Translations under genes and position numbers: made by a program
Shown: piece after piece, positions 35,424 through 45,322 of the stretch
How positions within the stretch are numbered: position 1 is the first letter of the stretch
Layout: each line of letters opens with the position of its first letter
Source: Blepharisma stoltei
Taxonomy: Eukaryota > Ciliophora > Heterotrichea > Heterotrichida > Blepharismidae
Assembly: GCA_914767885.1 (NCBI GenBank)
Contig: CAJZBQ010000023.1
Location: 186,001 to 250,000 of the forward strand
Reading direction: 5' to 3'
Length of the DNA: 64,000 nucleotides
Notes under the pieces: generated by a model
Told to the model about the DNA's origin: nothing
What the model saw: the letters and a program-made list of their open reading frames with translations, nothing else
The model's database searches: none

Positions 35424-38419
35424 TTATGGATTAACTAAAAGTAAGGGCTCGTCTTGGGTATTTTTAGGTCTTGAAAAGATATTTGTTAAGAAATTTTTGA
35501 AGGGAGCTTCTATTAATAAATAGAGAACGAGGCCGAAAAAGTAGCTGCAAAATAGGATATAAATAAAATCTGAAAATTGGTTAAGGGTTGTGAAAACGTA
35601 ACCGTACTCTTCAGCTGAAAAAAGACCATAAACTACAGCTAAATGGACAAGAAAAGTGCTAAATGTTAGGTTGGAGAATGGGATCCAGCCTTTTCAGCTT
35701 AAAAATGAGGTAATTATAGAGAGATAGTCTAGTAGTAAAGGAAGAAACATCATACTATATGATAGGCCGATAAAAAACCCATTTGTAGCAAAAGAAAGAA
35801 TATTCCCTGTCCTTGAGTACCCTTGGAAATCATTATCTTTGTCAGAATAGCATGGCATTTGTCCAAAAATCTGCAAGTTTAATAATCCTAGCCCTATGGC
35901 AAACGATAAAACTGCCCCAAATCTCTTTTCTTGATAAATTCCCACTATTTGCTTTCCAAAGTAATCTTATTAAACTTAAATTTGTTAAAAGGTTTTTCTG
36001 CTTGCCTATTGGTAGCATAGTATGCCAAGGATCCCCTTGGGGATTCACACTCTTTGCAACGTGGCACGAGAACTTTTGAGATAATTAACCTGGAGAAAGA
36101 TAGGGCCGAGCACCCCCTTTCCCCTTCTTCGCCGCCTGACGCCGAAAAAGGTTCTGTGTATCCGTCTCCCCTTTGTCAGCTCCAGTGTTGATTGGGAAGG
36201 CTATGGACTTCTGCAGTATGCTGGTTAGTATATGAAGGTTGTCCGCGCAAAAATACCCCAAAAATGAATTTCTGGTCGACTCTCGGAAAAAAGGATAAAT
36301 TCAAAGACCTGAGGACAACTCTCGGTTTCACTTTAGGGAGTTCCCTGAATGATCTAGGCATTGCTTGCAGACGTTACTGAGCTTCCCCTTTCGAACTCTG
36401 AACCCACTATTTCCCTCAAGGTCAATCCAGTCCTTAAAGCGGACTAGGGCTAGACTCTCTATATTACCAGAAATGCTTATCTAGCATAGCTATCTATTTC
36501 TGGGTTGGCAAAAACTTGCCGGTTCTAAATAAAATGTGTTCGAGATTTTATTTCCAGACCAAGACGCCATTTATTTATGTTTGCTTCCAAAGCCATCAAA
36601 AACTCTTTCACTTTTACTCTGTAAATATATAATTGCGCTCAAAAATCCAAATAAGTACACAGTAACCCTACAATATGGTTTAACAAAGAAAATTTGATTG
36701 GTCTCGTTAGTAACATTTTTTTCTGCAACAAAGGCTATAGAAATTTCATATTCAGCAGCAAGAATAATCCTTAATACAAATTCAGATAAAAATACTACAG
36801 ATGCCAAGATCCATGAGAACTTTTTAGGATAATAGCAATAAATTGTAATAAAAAATATCCCGAATAAAAATAGCTGGAGCTCTGAGGCAATATACCATGT
36901 TTGGCTTATACAATGACTGCCCATACCGCCAGGAATAAAATTATTCAGGAAAAGTAAATTTGCCCACCAATATTTTTCGCAGTCTTTTGTCAAGTATTCA
37001 TCAACAAAATGCCAGTTTGGCCCTGAGCCCATCGTAGGGACTACAGAAACTACAAAAGCTAGTATAAAAATGTATGCTGGAACTGTTTTTGCTATTTTTC
37101 TAAGAGTCTTGAAGCCCCATCTAAAGCTTTTAGGAAAATTTTGGATCTCTTTGAGCGATAAATATCCCATAAAAAAACCACAAATCCACACAAATGTGTC
37201 AACTGCGTAGAATCCTCCATAATCAAAAGCAGTGCTAGCCCATCCAAAAATATAAGGAATATCTTCCGCATTTATAACAGCCCATTGCACTCTTGCTAAA
37301 AATACTTGCACAAGAATAACCCATCCTAAACTCATAACTCTAATCCCATCAAAAATCTTTAAATTTTCATTAAATTTTGTATCAAAAAGTTTTTCCCAAT
37401 TTTTTATCATAGAACAATTGATGAAAAAATATTTTAGTTTTGGCGATAAAATATTGGTTTTTTGGGGAAAATTCAAAGAAATATCGACCATTTCGGATTT
37501 TTCTGTGAGTTCAACCATGATTTCTTTTTCTTCTTCTATGCCAATTTATAATGAATTTTTAATTAAAAAAGTGCTAAAAATACATAGTCTTGAAATGGTA
37601 TATTATTTTTTGTTTTTTAGGCTTATCTAGATGTTCAATCAAAGTCCCAGCAAAAACTAGAATTGCAAAGAAAAATGTAATAGCGATTATAAATCCTCCA
37701 AAAGCTGATAAAGTATGCTCTGTTGGGGAATTTATTTCGAAATTCATGTTAGAAGCTTTGAGGATGCTTAAATCCAAATGAGGGTTAGGATGACCTCGAA
37801 TAAGGCTTTTAATTGAGTCTGCGTCACAGTCTTTAGGAACGCACAACCCTAAATAAATTTCTAAAATATCCATTGGAGTTCTTAACAGAAGATACTGAGA
37901 GTCCTCTACACCTAATTTCCCCCTTTTACAGTGAGCAAAGAATTTTTTGATTGCTGTTAAAGGGGTTTTATTTTTATTTTAAAATAGAATATTAAAAAAT
38001 TATCGGTTTTAAAAATTCAAATATGCAATTTATACTTAAGAATGCAAGCTGTATAAAATTTAATAGAATTACTAGAAATCTCATTATAAAAATTATTAAT
38101 TAATATAAAAATATTTTATATATAAAAGTATTTATATTAAAAAATTTTTTTGCTCCCTATTAAAAATGTTAATTTTCAAAAATCAAGGACTGTTTCAATG
38201 GTTTTACTCGCTCTTAAAAGGGAATAAGCATAAATTATATAGCCCTAAATCATTGCTATCTCTCCCTGAATAATACAACCTTTTCACTGGAGAAATGCTA
38301 GTCAAATTTCCAGTCAAAAACTGCACAATTGCTGCAGCATCTGATTCCAGCGATTGTTTACATTTCTCAAGATTTGCAAAAGTCGAGATAATTCAAAGGA
38401 GAGTTATAATTAATTTCAT
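35424..38419 (-). CDS. NRF6-type acyltransferase-3 family membrane protein
   Basis: Start ATG 38419 with a signal peptide (MKLIITLLWIISTFA), then a Cys-containing luminal domain (KCKQSLESDAAAIVQFLTGN, LGLCVPKDCDADSI) typical of the NRF domain of nose-resistant-to-fluoxetine proteins. The acyltransferase-3 core follows with IRVMSLGWVILVQVF, DTFVWICGFFMGY, GPNWHF, ISQTWYIASELQLFLFG and more membrane helices, to LLLVNP and TAA 35424-35426. A MITE (37916-38224), an IES (37537-37603) and SINE I (35962-36579) interrupt it; all removals keep the frame. Likely transfers acyl groups to lipids or glycans; the substrate is unknown. Confidence 0.88.
35962..36579 (-). mobile_element. SINE-like element I (618 bp) inside an acyltransferase gene
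   Basis: Target duplication TTTGCTTTCCAAAG (35948-35961) / TTTGCTTCCAAAG (36580-36592), one base lost. On the minus strand the head is AAATAAATGGCGTC, then CCGGCAAGTTTTTGCC, TCTAGCCCTAGTC and CGAGAGTCGACCAGAAATTC. Removal leaves FDGFGKQIVGIYQEKRFG. Confidence 0.9.
37537..37603 (-). other. IES (67 bp, TA-bounded)
   Basis: Removal joins KPKKQKI to EEEKEIMVELTEKSE in frame. Confidence 0.65.
37916..38224. mobile_element. MITE, TTTTACAGTGAGC-arm variant
   Basis: Flanked by TAA (37913-37915, 38225-38227); left end TTTCCCCCTTTTACAGTGAG, right end CTCGCTCTTAAAAGGGAA. Removal joins NDLGLYNLCLGVEDSQYLL in the NRF domain. Confidence 0.85.
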
Positions 38420-38534
38420 GTTTTTATAATATCATTTACGTCATAAAATAATAAATTTTACTATCAACAAGACTTTAATTAGCAAATATTAGTAATTTCC
38501 TATGATTCTTCTTTCAGTTTAAAATATTTGATAA

Positions 38535-40634
38535 ATGGAAGACCCAACTACCCATATTCAAGATAACCTTGATTTCGCTGAAATTGCAGCTTACAATGCA
38601 ATACAGAGCATATATACCATTTTTTATTAATTAATATGCTTATATAGCAGATAATCAAAGACTTAATTCAATTTAATAATGATTACTCATTAGGAGGCGA
38701 AATTCTCTATGATCACTACATTGAGCAAAAATCAGTTTCTTTTGCAGTTCAAAATCTTCAATCTATATTGGCAAACACTTTAGAAGCCCATTATGTCAGG
38801 CATGACCTTGGAGATCCTGAAATCTGAAAAGCAGATGAAGAGCCAGTTCCTTGCAAAATAGACTCATGGGCTCGAAACTCCATCCCAGTCAAAAAAAAGA
38901 TAAAAATGCCTTCAGTTGAAACAACAACTCAGCAAGTTCCAGCTGACATGAAAAGTGTAAAAAGCTTCAAATCTAGTCGATCAGCGTTTACTCAAGTAAA
39001 ACAACTAAATAAAACACTTACTCTCTATGATAAAACAAATTTAATAAAAATAAGCAAGAAAACATATTTATTTTTCTATTTAGATGGAGCCAGAAAATCC
39101 GACCCACCGACTCGCCCTTATAGGCGAGTTTTATTAAAATGATTTTTTCTTATATGGAGTTAGAGGAATGCAAGGAGAAGTTATTGAAGAAACCAAAGGC
39201 CAACCAATTCCTATACAGCAAGAAAATGAAGAAATATCAGAGGAAGAAGAACAAATGAGGCAAAGAAAAGAAAGAGAAATGAAAAGGAAAAGAGAAGAAA
39301 GAGAAAGAATTAGACAAAGAAAAGAAGAAGAGGACGAAAAAGAGAAAAAAATTGTAAAAGAAGCTGAAGACTTGAAAAATAAAACTTTTACCTATGATAA
39401 CAAAGGCAAAATTGTGATTGTAAACCCCTTAAAATATGACACAATCCCACCAACTGCATTAGTAGTAAAATATACTCTGCCTGTCCCGATAGTAGAAGAA
39501 AACCCAAAAGACCAAAAAAAGCCTAAAAAAGACCAAACTAAAGAATTTTCCATTGTGAAAGCAAGAAAACAAGTCCCAGTACAAGAGCAAGAATGGGTTA
39601 AAAATGTCACTTCAGTCGCGCCTCCTATATTTGACACTATAAAATTAACTACTGGAGTATCCATAATAGAAGGAGGAAGAACAAAATACCCAGTCAATCA
39701 AGCAGGAGGAGATCTAAAAACGATGACTAGGAGAGAATATAGGACGCTCTCAGAGCATAGACCAAACCCTTCCATTATGAATATGGCAGATAACCTTAAC
39801 CTGTCTAATGATAAAAGATCTCCAAGAAGCAGCCAAGAGTCTTTTAAGCCAGGCAGCAATAATACACAAAGCAAAAAAGATTTATTTCTCATAAAACTAT
39901 GAAGTTTATATATTTATCAAACAATTTCTTTTTCCTATATAGGATTGGTATTAATTTTTTAAACATTTTTGCAAAATTATATATAATTGGATACTAGAAA
40001 GCATCCCAGACTTTGAAGAACCAAACCATGATGTTGAAGAATTATCAGAAGAGGAATCATTATCAGGAAGTAAGTCAGTAAAAATACCAAGATCCAATAC
40101 ATCTAATAAAGATCGAATTTTACAGTATGGCCAAACCATTGAAGAAACTGAAGAAATGAATCCTGTTGAAAAATTCAATGTATTGCATTTTTTATTAATT
40201 TTCTCAAAATATTTCAAATCATAGTACTAAATTTCTTATAAATCATAATTTTGCAATAAATTTTGAGCCTAAAATTTATATTAAAAAAAATATCAATTTT
40301 AAAAAATAAACAATGGGGAACCAATCCTCCATTTAAACAAGCTTTTCTTCCAGACAAAATTCCTAAAAAGCATCCAAATGATAAAGAAGCTTGGAGACTC
40401 TATGCAGACCAGATAAAAAAACCCAAAGATGACCCATTTGCATCAGTTAAAGAACTCTGGGAAAAAAGAAGTTCTTCACTTAAGAAGCCTCGAGATCGGC
40501 CTTTTATCGAACGCGTCGAAAAGAAAAAAAGAATGCCGCCTCCTCCATTTGGACAAACTATGGTCAACCATGTGCCAGAAATTACAGGAATTGGCTCATC
40601 TGGGGCTTATTTATCAGCAGATTTTAACTCATAA
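38535..40634 (+). CDS. Conserved-looking protein of unknown function with five IESs
   Basis: Start ATG 38535 (MEDPTTHIQDNLDF), stop TAA 40632-40634. Features in order: a helical N-terminus, PVPCKIDSWARNSIPVKKK, a highly charged coiled coil (about 39240-39370, E/K/R-rich), a central TYDNKGKIVIVNPLKYD and PPTALVVKYTLPV region, an acidic patch, and a C-terminal Pro/Lys-rich WGTNPPFKQAFLPDKIP, KDDPFASVKELWEKR. The EPVPCxIDSWA motif reminds me of vertebrate C2orf81-type proteins, but this is from memory and unverified. Five short IESs (34 to 119 bp) are inferred from frame continuity alone. Confidence 0.68.
38613..38653 (+). other. IES (41 bp, ATA on both sides)
   Basis: Removal gives AIQSIIKDLIQFNNDYS. 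Confidence 0.65.
39044..39082 (+). other. IES (39 bp, ATTTA repeat)
   Basis: Removal gives LYDKTNLDGARKSDPP. Confidence 0.65.
39121..39154 (+). other. Very short IES (34 bp, TA-bounded)
   Basis: Removal gives PPTRPYGVRGMQGEVIEE and avoids the in-frame TAG after IWS. Confidence 0.65.
39911..39983 (+). other. IES (73 bp, TTATATAT repeat)
   Basis: Removal gives IKLWSLYNWILESIPDFEEP. Confidence 0.62.
40183..40301 (+). other. IES (119 bp, TA-bounded)
   Basis: Removal gives VEKFNVKNKQWGTNPPF. Confidence 0.6.
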
Positions 40635-40648
40635 TTTTTTGGTAATTA

Positions 40649-41738
40649 TTAGATTCTGTATTTTCTCTTCCAATCTGCTTCTAAGACCCTCATTTGCCAC
40701 TCTTCATTGATTTTTAGTAGCTCATAATGATTTGTATCAAGATATTCTACATTAAAATGGTGGGTTAATTAATCCACCCTCTTAACTCCTGTAGCCGGCA
40801 CCCAAAAGGGTGCCGGGACCTTGAAGAAGAGATATGTGCATCTGGCTAGGTTTTTCTTGGTTTGGTGAAGTTCAATGTCGGGCTGGTTCACTGCAGGCTT
40901 TACTCCAATGCCAAGTTTTACCTCAGAGGGAGATGGGTCCGGAAGTTGGAAAGGGGCTTTCTTACAGTATCAATGGCGTTCGTTTTGACCAATCGGGATT
41001 ATTCCTCAGCTTGAAAAAAGGAATTACACCCTGAGCTACGGATTTCCATCTTAGCCGAGAGCCGACCAGAAATTCAAACCTTTTGAATTTTCATTGGTGG
41101 CAACCCTGCTGACTTAGGGTGCGATGACCCAAGCTTTCTGACTGCCAGAGTGCATTGTCTGGTAGGAGCAAGACTTTGAAGGTTGTGCTACGATTATCGG
41201 CTAAGCAGACGAGTTGAGCATTTAGGAAGGGATAAGGATCTTCGGATCCCGAAAATGGAGATTTTCTATAATCTAACTAAGTGTCAGTGAAAGTGTATCA
41301 AGATATTCGTCATCACTTCTAACTACTGAGCCGACTCCCATGAAAAATCCAAATGATAAGCCCATAATTGCGCCTGATATAGGAATATAAATATGCTTTT
41401 TTATTTTAAAAAATAATTAATTTTAGAAAAAAAAAGTATTAGGTGCTATTTATCTGAAAAAGAATAGGATTTTTTGTTTTCCAAGCTGCAAAAATGCCAG
41501 AAAGCGAGCCAAAAATTCCCCCGACGATCCCACCCATTTTGAAGCCTTGTATGAATTTTTCAGAAAATCCTTCTTTTCCTACGAAAGTAGATTTTAAGCG
41601 ATTCCATTTGGCAAGGAGGCGGCTTGGTTTTTTTTTTGATTCTCCAAAGTTTTCAATAGCGTAAGGGTCTTTTTCTTGGCTGTCTTTGGATTTTTGGACT
41701 AGATCTTGGAAATATGATGAACTTGGTTTATCTGACAT
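40649..41738 (-). CDS. ROMO1/MGR2-like mitochondrial inner-membrane protein with C-terminal extension
   Basis: Start ATG 41738 (MSDKPSSSYFQDLVQKS). The core GFKMGGIVGGIFGSLSGIF and GAIMGLSFGFFMGVGSVVR gives two Gly-rich helices ending in an Arg, as in ROMO1/MGR2 (a regulator of the TIM23 channel and of ROS). IES 41393-41447 joins PILFQINIYIPISG. SINE J (40748-41294) follows RSDDEYLDT; removal at its 14-bp duplication continues NHYELLKINEEWQMRVLEAD to the stop at 40649-40651. The 60-residue N-terminal and 30-residue C-terminal parts are extra compared with the usual small ROMO1. Import into mitochondria is inferred. Confidence 0.75.
40748..41294 (+). mobile_element. SINE-like element J (547 bp) inside the ROMO1-like gene
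   Basis: Perfect 14-bp target duplication GTATCAAGATATTC (40734-40747, 41295-41308). The head has hairpins GGTGGGTTAATTAATCCACC and CCGGCACCC-AAAA-GGGTGCCGG. The core is ACACCCTGAGCTACGGATTT, then GAGAGCCGACCAGAAATTC and GTGGCAACCC. Confidence 0.92.
41393..41447 (-). other. IES (55 bp, TA-bounded)
   Basis: Removal joins the two Gly-rich helices of the ROMO1-like protein (FQINIYIPISG). Confidence 0.72.
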
Positions 41739-41993
41739 ATTTTTATGGTAAGAGATAGAAGATGTTTTATTAAGAGTTGCTAGAAGATAATAGTAAATAA
41801 GGTTTAAACCTAGCCTACTTATCAAATTTTACTTCTTTTATTATAGGTTTTAAATCTTATGTTTTCTCATTATGATTTTTAATATATAGCTTAAATATTC
41901 ATAAAAAGCTTAAATAAACCCACCTAAAACAATATTTTCTCAGTAATTTCTCCTATTTAAAATTCTCTTTTATTATATGAATATTTTCATATT

Positions 41994-42839
41994 ATGCTAA
42001 GAGCACTTCTAAGACACACAGGATCAAAGCCTCTTATTCGTAGCCCTTTACAGTGATCAAACATTGCAAGGCTGATCTTCTCTCAAGACCATTCTTTAGC
42101 CAATCAAATCTACAACTCAGTAGTAGAAAAGCATAAAAAATCATTTCAAAAATTAAACCTAAAGCAGCATGATAGGATCATCGATCTCATCATTTCTGCA
42201 TATATGAAAGAGCCAGCCAACGAAGCTTTAAAATCAAGACTCACTGACTTTCAAGGAATTTTTGAAGAAAATGAAGGGCGTCTGAGGATTTCTCGAGCCT
42301 GGATTGACGCAATTCAGCAGGAAACCAAAATCAAGCTATTCCCAGACCGCTTGCTAAAAATCCCTGACAGAAATCTCGATAACAGACACTACGCTGAAAT
42401 TATTCACAATATGCACACAGCAGCTTATAATATCATGACCTATAAGAAATTAGAGCCTACAATGAACTTTTTTTATAGAGGGATTTTCCCAGTCCATGAT
42501 AAACTTGAGCTTAAAGGGAATTTAGGCGACAAATTAAGGCTAGAAAATGATGAAATCAAGATAAAAGATGAGGTACATATAAGATGCTGCTCAATAAAGC
42601 CTCACGCGTGTGAAAATTATGATTTTGACCCAACTCCTAATGTAACTTTTATTATTGCACGTGGGATGGACGATAATGGAAAGCAATCTATATGTGTAAT
42701 GCCTACTGTGCTGTTTTCTGTGCATGATTTGCCGAAATTTAGGTATAAAGGCAATGCTGAGCCGGATAGTATTTTCCTCGTCAATAAAGCAAAACTGAAA
42801 GAGTTTTTTTATTTATTTGAACAAGAAATGGTCCGATAA
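41994..42839 (+). CDS. Probable mitochondrial protein of unknown function
   Basis: Start ATG 41994 (MLRALLRHTGSKPLIRS), an Arg-rich amphipathic N-terminus like a mitochondrial presequence. One TGA Trp (LQWSNIARL) joins the leader to the body. The body is about 240 residues with an alpha-helical half and then a beta-rich half (VHIRCCSIKPHACENY, NVTFIIARGMDDNGKQSI). No IES detected. The overall pattern recalls Tim44/mL45-like domains but I could not place a signature. Stop at 42839. Confidence 0.7.
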
Positions 42840-43058
42840 TTAATTAATTATTTTATCAATAATGTCTTTCAAGCGATTTATTTCGAGCTGAAATCCTGCT
42901 TTTTTGTTTTGTTCTTCTAAAAGGCATAGGGCTGAAAGTGCTTGAGGAAGCATTTAAATCCATTTCTCTCTTGCTTGGCTTATTTTTTTTATTTTTTGGA
43001 CTTATTTGAGTTTGGCTTAGGGCTACACTAAAAGAATAAGGAACAGGAAAAACGGTTC
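42840..43058 (-). other. Gap with a short minus-strand frame
   Basis: Between 42950 and 42837 a minus-strand frame MLPQALSALCLLEEQNKKAG...DIIDKIIN reads as an amphipathic helix and ends at TAA. It could be the last exon of a gene cut off by the repeat element on its 5' side; too short to name. Confidence 0.3.
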
Positions 43059-43849
43059 CTTCACACGACGACTATTTCATAACAACTATTTTTTTTGGCC
43101 TATTTTTTTTTGGCCTATTTTTTTTTGGCCTATTTTTTTTTCACCTATTTTTTTTTGGCCTATTTTTTTTTGGCCTATTTTTTTTGGCCTATTTTTTTTT
43201 GGCCTATTTTTTTTTGGCCTATTTTTTTTTTGGTCTATTTTTTTTTGGCCTATTTTTTTTTGGCCTATTTTTTTTTGGCCTATTTTTTTTTGGCCTATTT
43301 TTTTTTGGCCTATTTTTTTTTGGCCTATTTTTTTTGTCTAGCCTCATTCATGAAGCTGCTGAGAGTACTAAAACCTTATTGAGAAACAGAGACTTTTCCT
43401 TACGCGATTAATATTGAGTAAATTAAGTGAAAAACTCCTAATTAACTCTAAAATTTTCGAAATTTTAAAAGCAATGAATTAGTATTTCATGGAGTAAGAA
43501 ATCTGTTAAGGGTGCATTTTTCGTTGATTAAATCGTTTTAAAACACATTAAAAATTATATTAAAACAATTAGTATGGAATTGTGCCCAAATATTAGTAAA
43601 AAATAGTTAAAAAATTGTCAAAAAAAAGGCAAAAAAAATAGGCCAAAATAAATAGGCCAAAAAAAAATAGGCCAAAAAAAAAAAATAGGCCAAAAAAAAA
43701 ATAGGCCAAAAAAAAATAGGTGAAAAAAAAATAGGCCAAAAAAAAATAGGCCAAAAAAAAAAAGCCAAAAAAAAAGGCCAAAAAAAAATAGGCCAAAAAA
43801 AAAATAGGCCAAAAAAAAATAGTCGTTATGAAATAGTCGTCGTGTGAAG
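43059..43849. mobile_element. Inverted element built from 15-16 bp tandem repeats
   Basis: Outer ends are CTTCACACGACGACTATTTC and its complement. Inside each end lies an array of TATTTTTTTTTGGCC units: about 17 on the left (43083-43336) and about 13 in inverted orientation on the right (43618-43820). One unit in each array reads TTTCACC/GGTGAAA instead. The 280-base centre (43340-43617) is unique. Translation gives only repetitive AYFFLAYFF, which is not a protein. Confidence 0.88.
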
Positions 43850-43975
43850 ATACGAGGAAAAACATATAGGATATTTAATTAATTTAACTTAATCTAATTG
43901 AGCCTTTAAATACAGGGGTGCCTTATTTCTCTGAATTCTCGTTACTCTTGGAAATATGCCAGCATCACAGTAAGG

Positions 43976-44319
43976 ATGAATCCTCCTAATCCCAATAAGC
44001 TATTTGGAATCAAGAAATATGGGAACAGCGGCGATATCAAAGTGTTTCCAGCAACTATTTAGCCTACGGTCCAACCTTTATATCAGCAGTGAAAAGAGGC
44101 AAAATTCTATACAGGGAAGAACAATCCTCACCATTTCATTATCATGTAAAATCATATACACTTGTAGGGCTACAGTCTACAGATTGCGTCCTTATTTTAG
44201 GTGATTGTGAAGACCTTCTTCGGTTTAGAGTCCTAAAGGTTCTTGGTGGCGTCGGTGCTCTTGGCTTTAAAGGGGAGGAAATTCGTGAATATTTTGGAAG
44301 AGTCCTTTCAAAGGAGTAG
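43976..44319 (+). CDS. Small protein of unknown function
   Basis: ATG 43976 (MNPPNPNKLFGIKKY) and stop TAG 44317-44319. A 47-base segment (44020-44066) must be removed at TA to join GIKKY to GPTFISAVKRGKILYREEQ. The product has about 99 residues with a beta-strand-rich pattern (YHVKSYTLVGLQSTDCVLILGD). It sits between the tandem-repeat element and a MITE. Unrecognised. Confidence 0.55.
44020..44066 (+). other. IES (47 bp, TA-bounded)
   Basis: Needed to reconcile two frames; boundaries AAATA/TGGG and CCTA/CGGT. Confidence 0.5.
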
Positions 44320-44338
44320 ACATGCGAATAATACTTAC

Positions 44339-44518
44339 TCCCCTTCCGTGAGCGAACAAAACCATTGGAAAATCCTTATTTTTTGCCTCCACAAGCGATC
44401 AAAAATTTTTACGAAAAAAAAATTTGATATATAATTAACAATCAAATCTCTCAATTTTTAGAAAAAAAAAAATTTTCTATATAATTATATATAACGTTTG
44501 TTTGTTCACTGAAAGGTG
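44339..44518. mobile_element. MITE, GTGAGC-arm family, shortened
   Basis: Flanked by TTA (44336-44338, 44519-44521); left end CTCCCCTTCCGTGAGCGAAC, right end TTTGTTCACTGAAAGGTG. It lies just after the small gene. Confidence 0.75.
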
Positions 44519-44687
44519 TTAGGATCATCAAAAGATTCCATTTCTACCAGTCTAACTGAAACAAAATTAATTATCTGTCTCTTTATCAATATATCTCTAA
44601 TCTAAAAAATAGCATAAAAACAATTATTCTTACAAAATAGCATATATATTAATTTACACAAAAGTCATATTAATCCAATATATTTAT

Positions 44688-45164
44688 TTATAGAGTTTGT
44701 GCATCCCACCAAGCAACAAATGCAGACAAACACCCAGCCCAGCACAAAACCCAACATGTCCCAAAATACCCTAATATTACAACAGAAGTATAGATAGACA
44801 CCTCACTGTCACAGTCATCTGATTGCAAAAGTCACACCGCTCCTAAAATAAAAATAATAAGTCTAAACAATCCATAGACCAAATAATCACAAGCAATATA
44901 TAAAATCTGCACCAGAGTTGCTCGATTTGTACACCTCGCGGTAAGTTTTGAGTGCCGAATTGTGAATTTGAAGGCAAAATAAATGATTTGAAAAAACACA
45001 GAGATAATCGTTGAGTAGAAAACTATTTGGAGGAAGAGCATCACGTTATCGTCACAGGAATACTGCAGCATCAGCGGAGTTATGATGATAACACCGACCC
45101 TCATAAGAAACCAGGATATGGAAAGGGCAAAGGCTGTTCGTGAGCTAATTAACTCGAAATCCAT
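44688..45164 (-). CDS. Four-span membrane protein of unknown function
   Basis: Start ATG 45164 (MDFELISSRTAFALS), stop TAA 44688-44690. One TGA Trp (LGAVWLLQSDDC) links the third and last parts. Hydrophobic segments: FALSISWFLMRVGVIIITPLM, VMLFLQIVFYSTIISVFFQI, LVYGLFRLIIFILGAVW, and SVVILGYFGTCWVLCWAGC. About 158 residues, Cys/Trp-rich at the end. No IES detected. Confidence 0.7.
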
Positions 45165-45322
45165 AATAATTAATTGAAAAAAGCTTAAAGTTCTATTATG
45201 ATAAAAGGCTTATAGGAATATTTAATTGGCAGATACTAAAAAATAAATACCTAGGAAAATAGTCTTTATTAATTGTAATGGGATAAATATTTTTTTGTAA
45301 ACGTTTCAAACATAATAAAGTC

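Noticed and set aside
43095-43865. Open frames of AYFFLAYFFLAYFF type on both strands
   Set aside because: They are translations of the poly-T/GGCC tandem repeat, open in several frames and strands; not protein genes.
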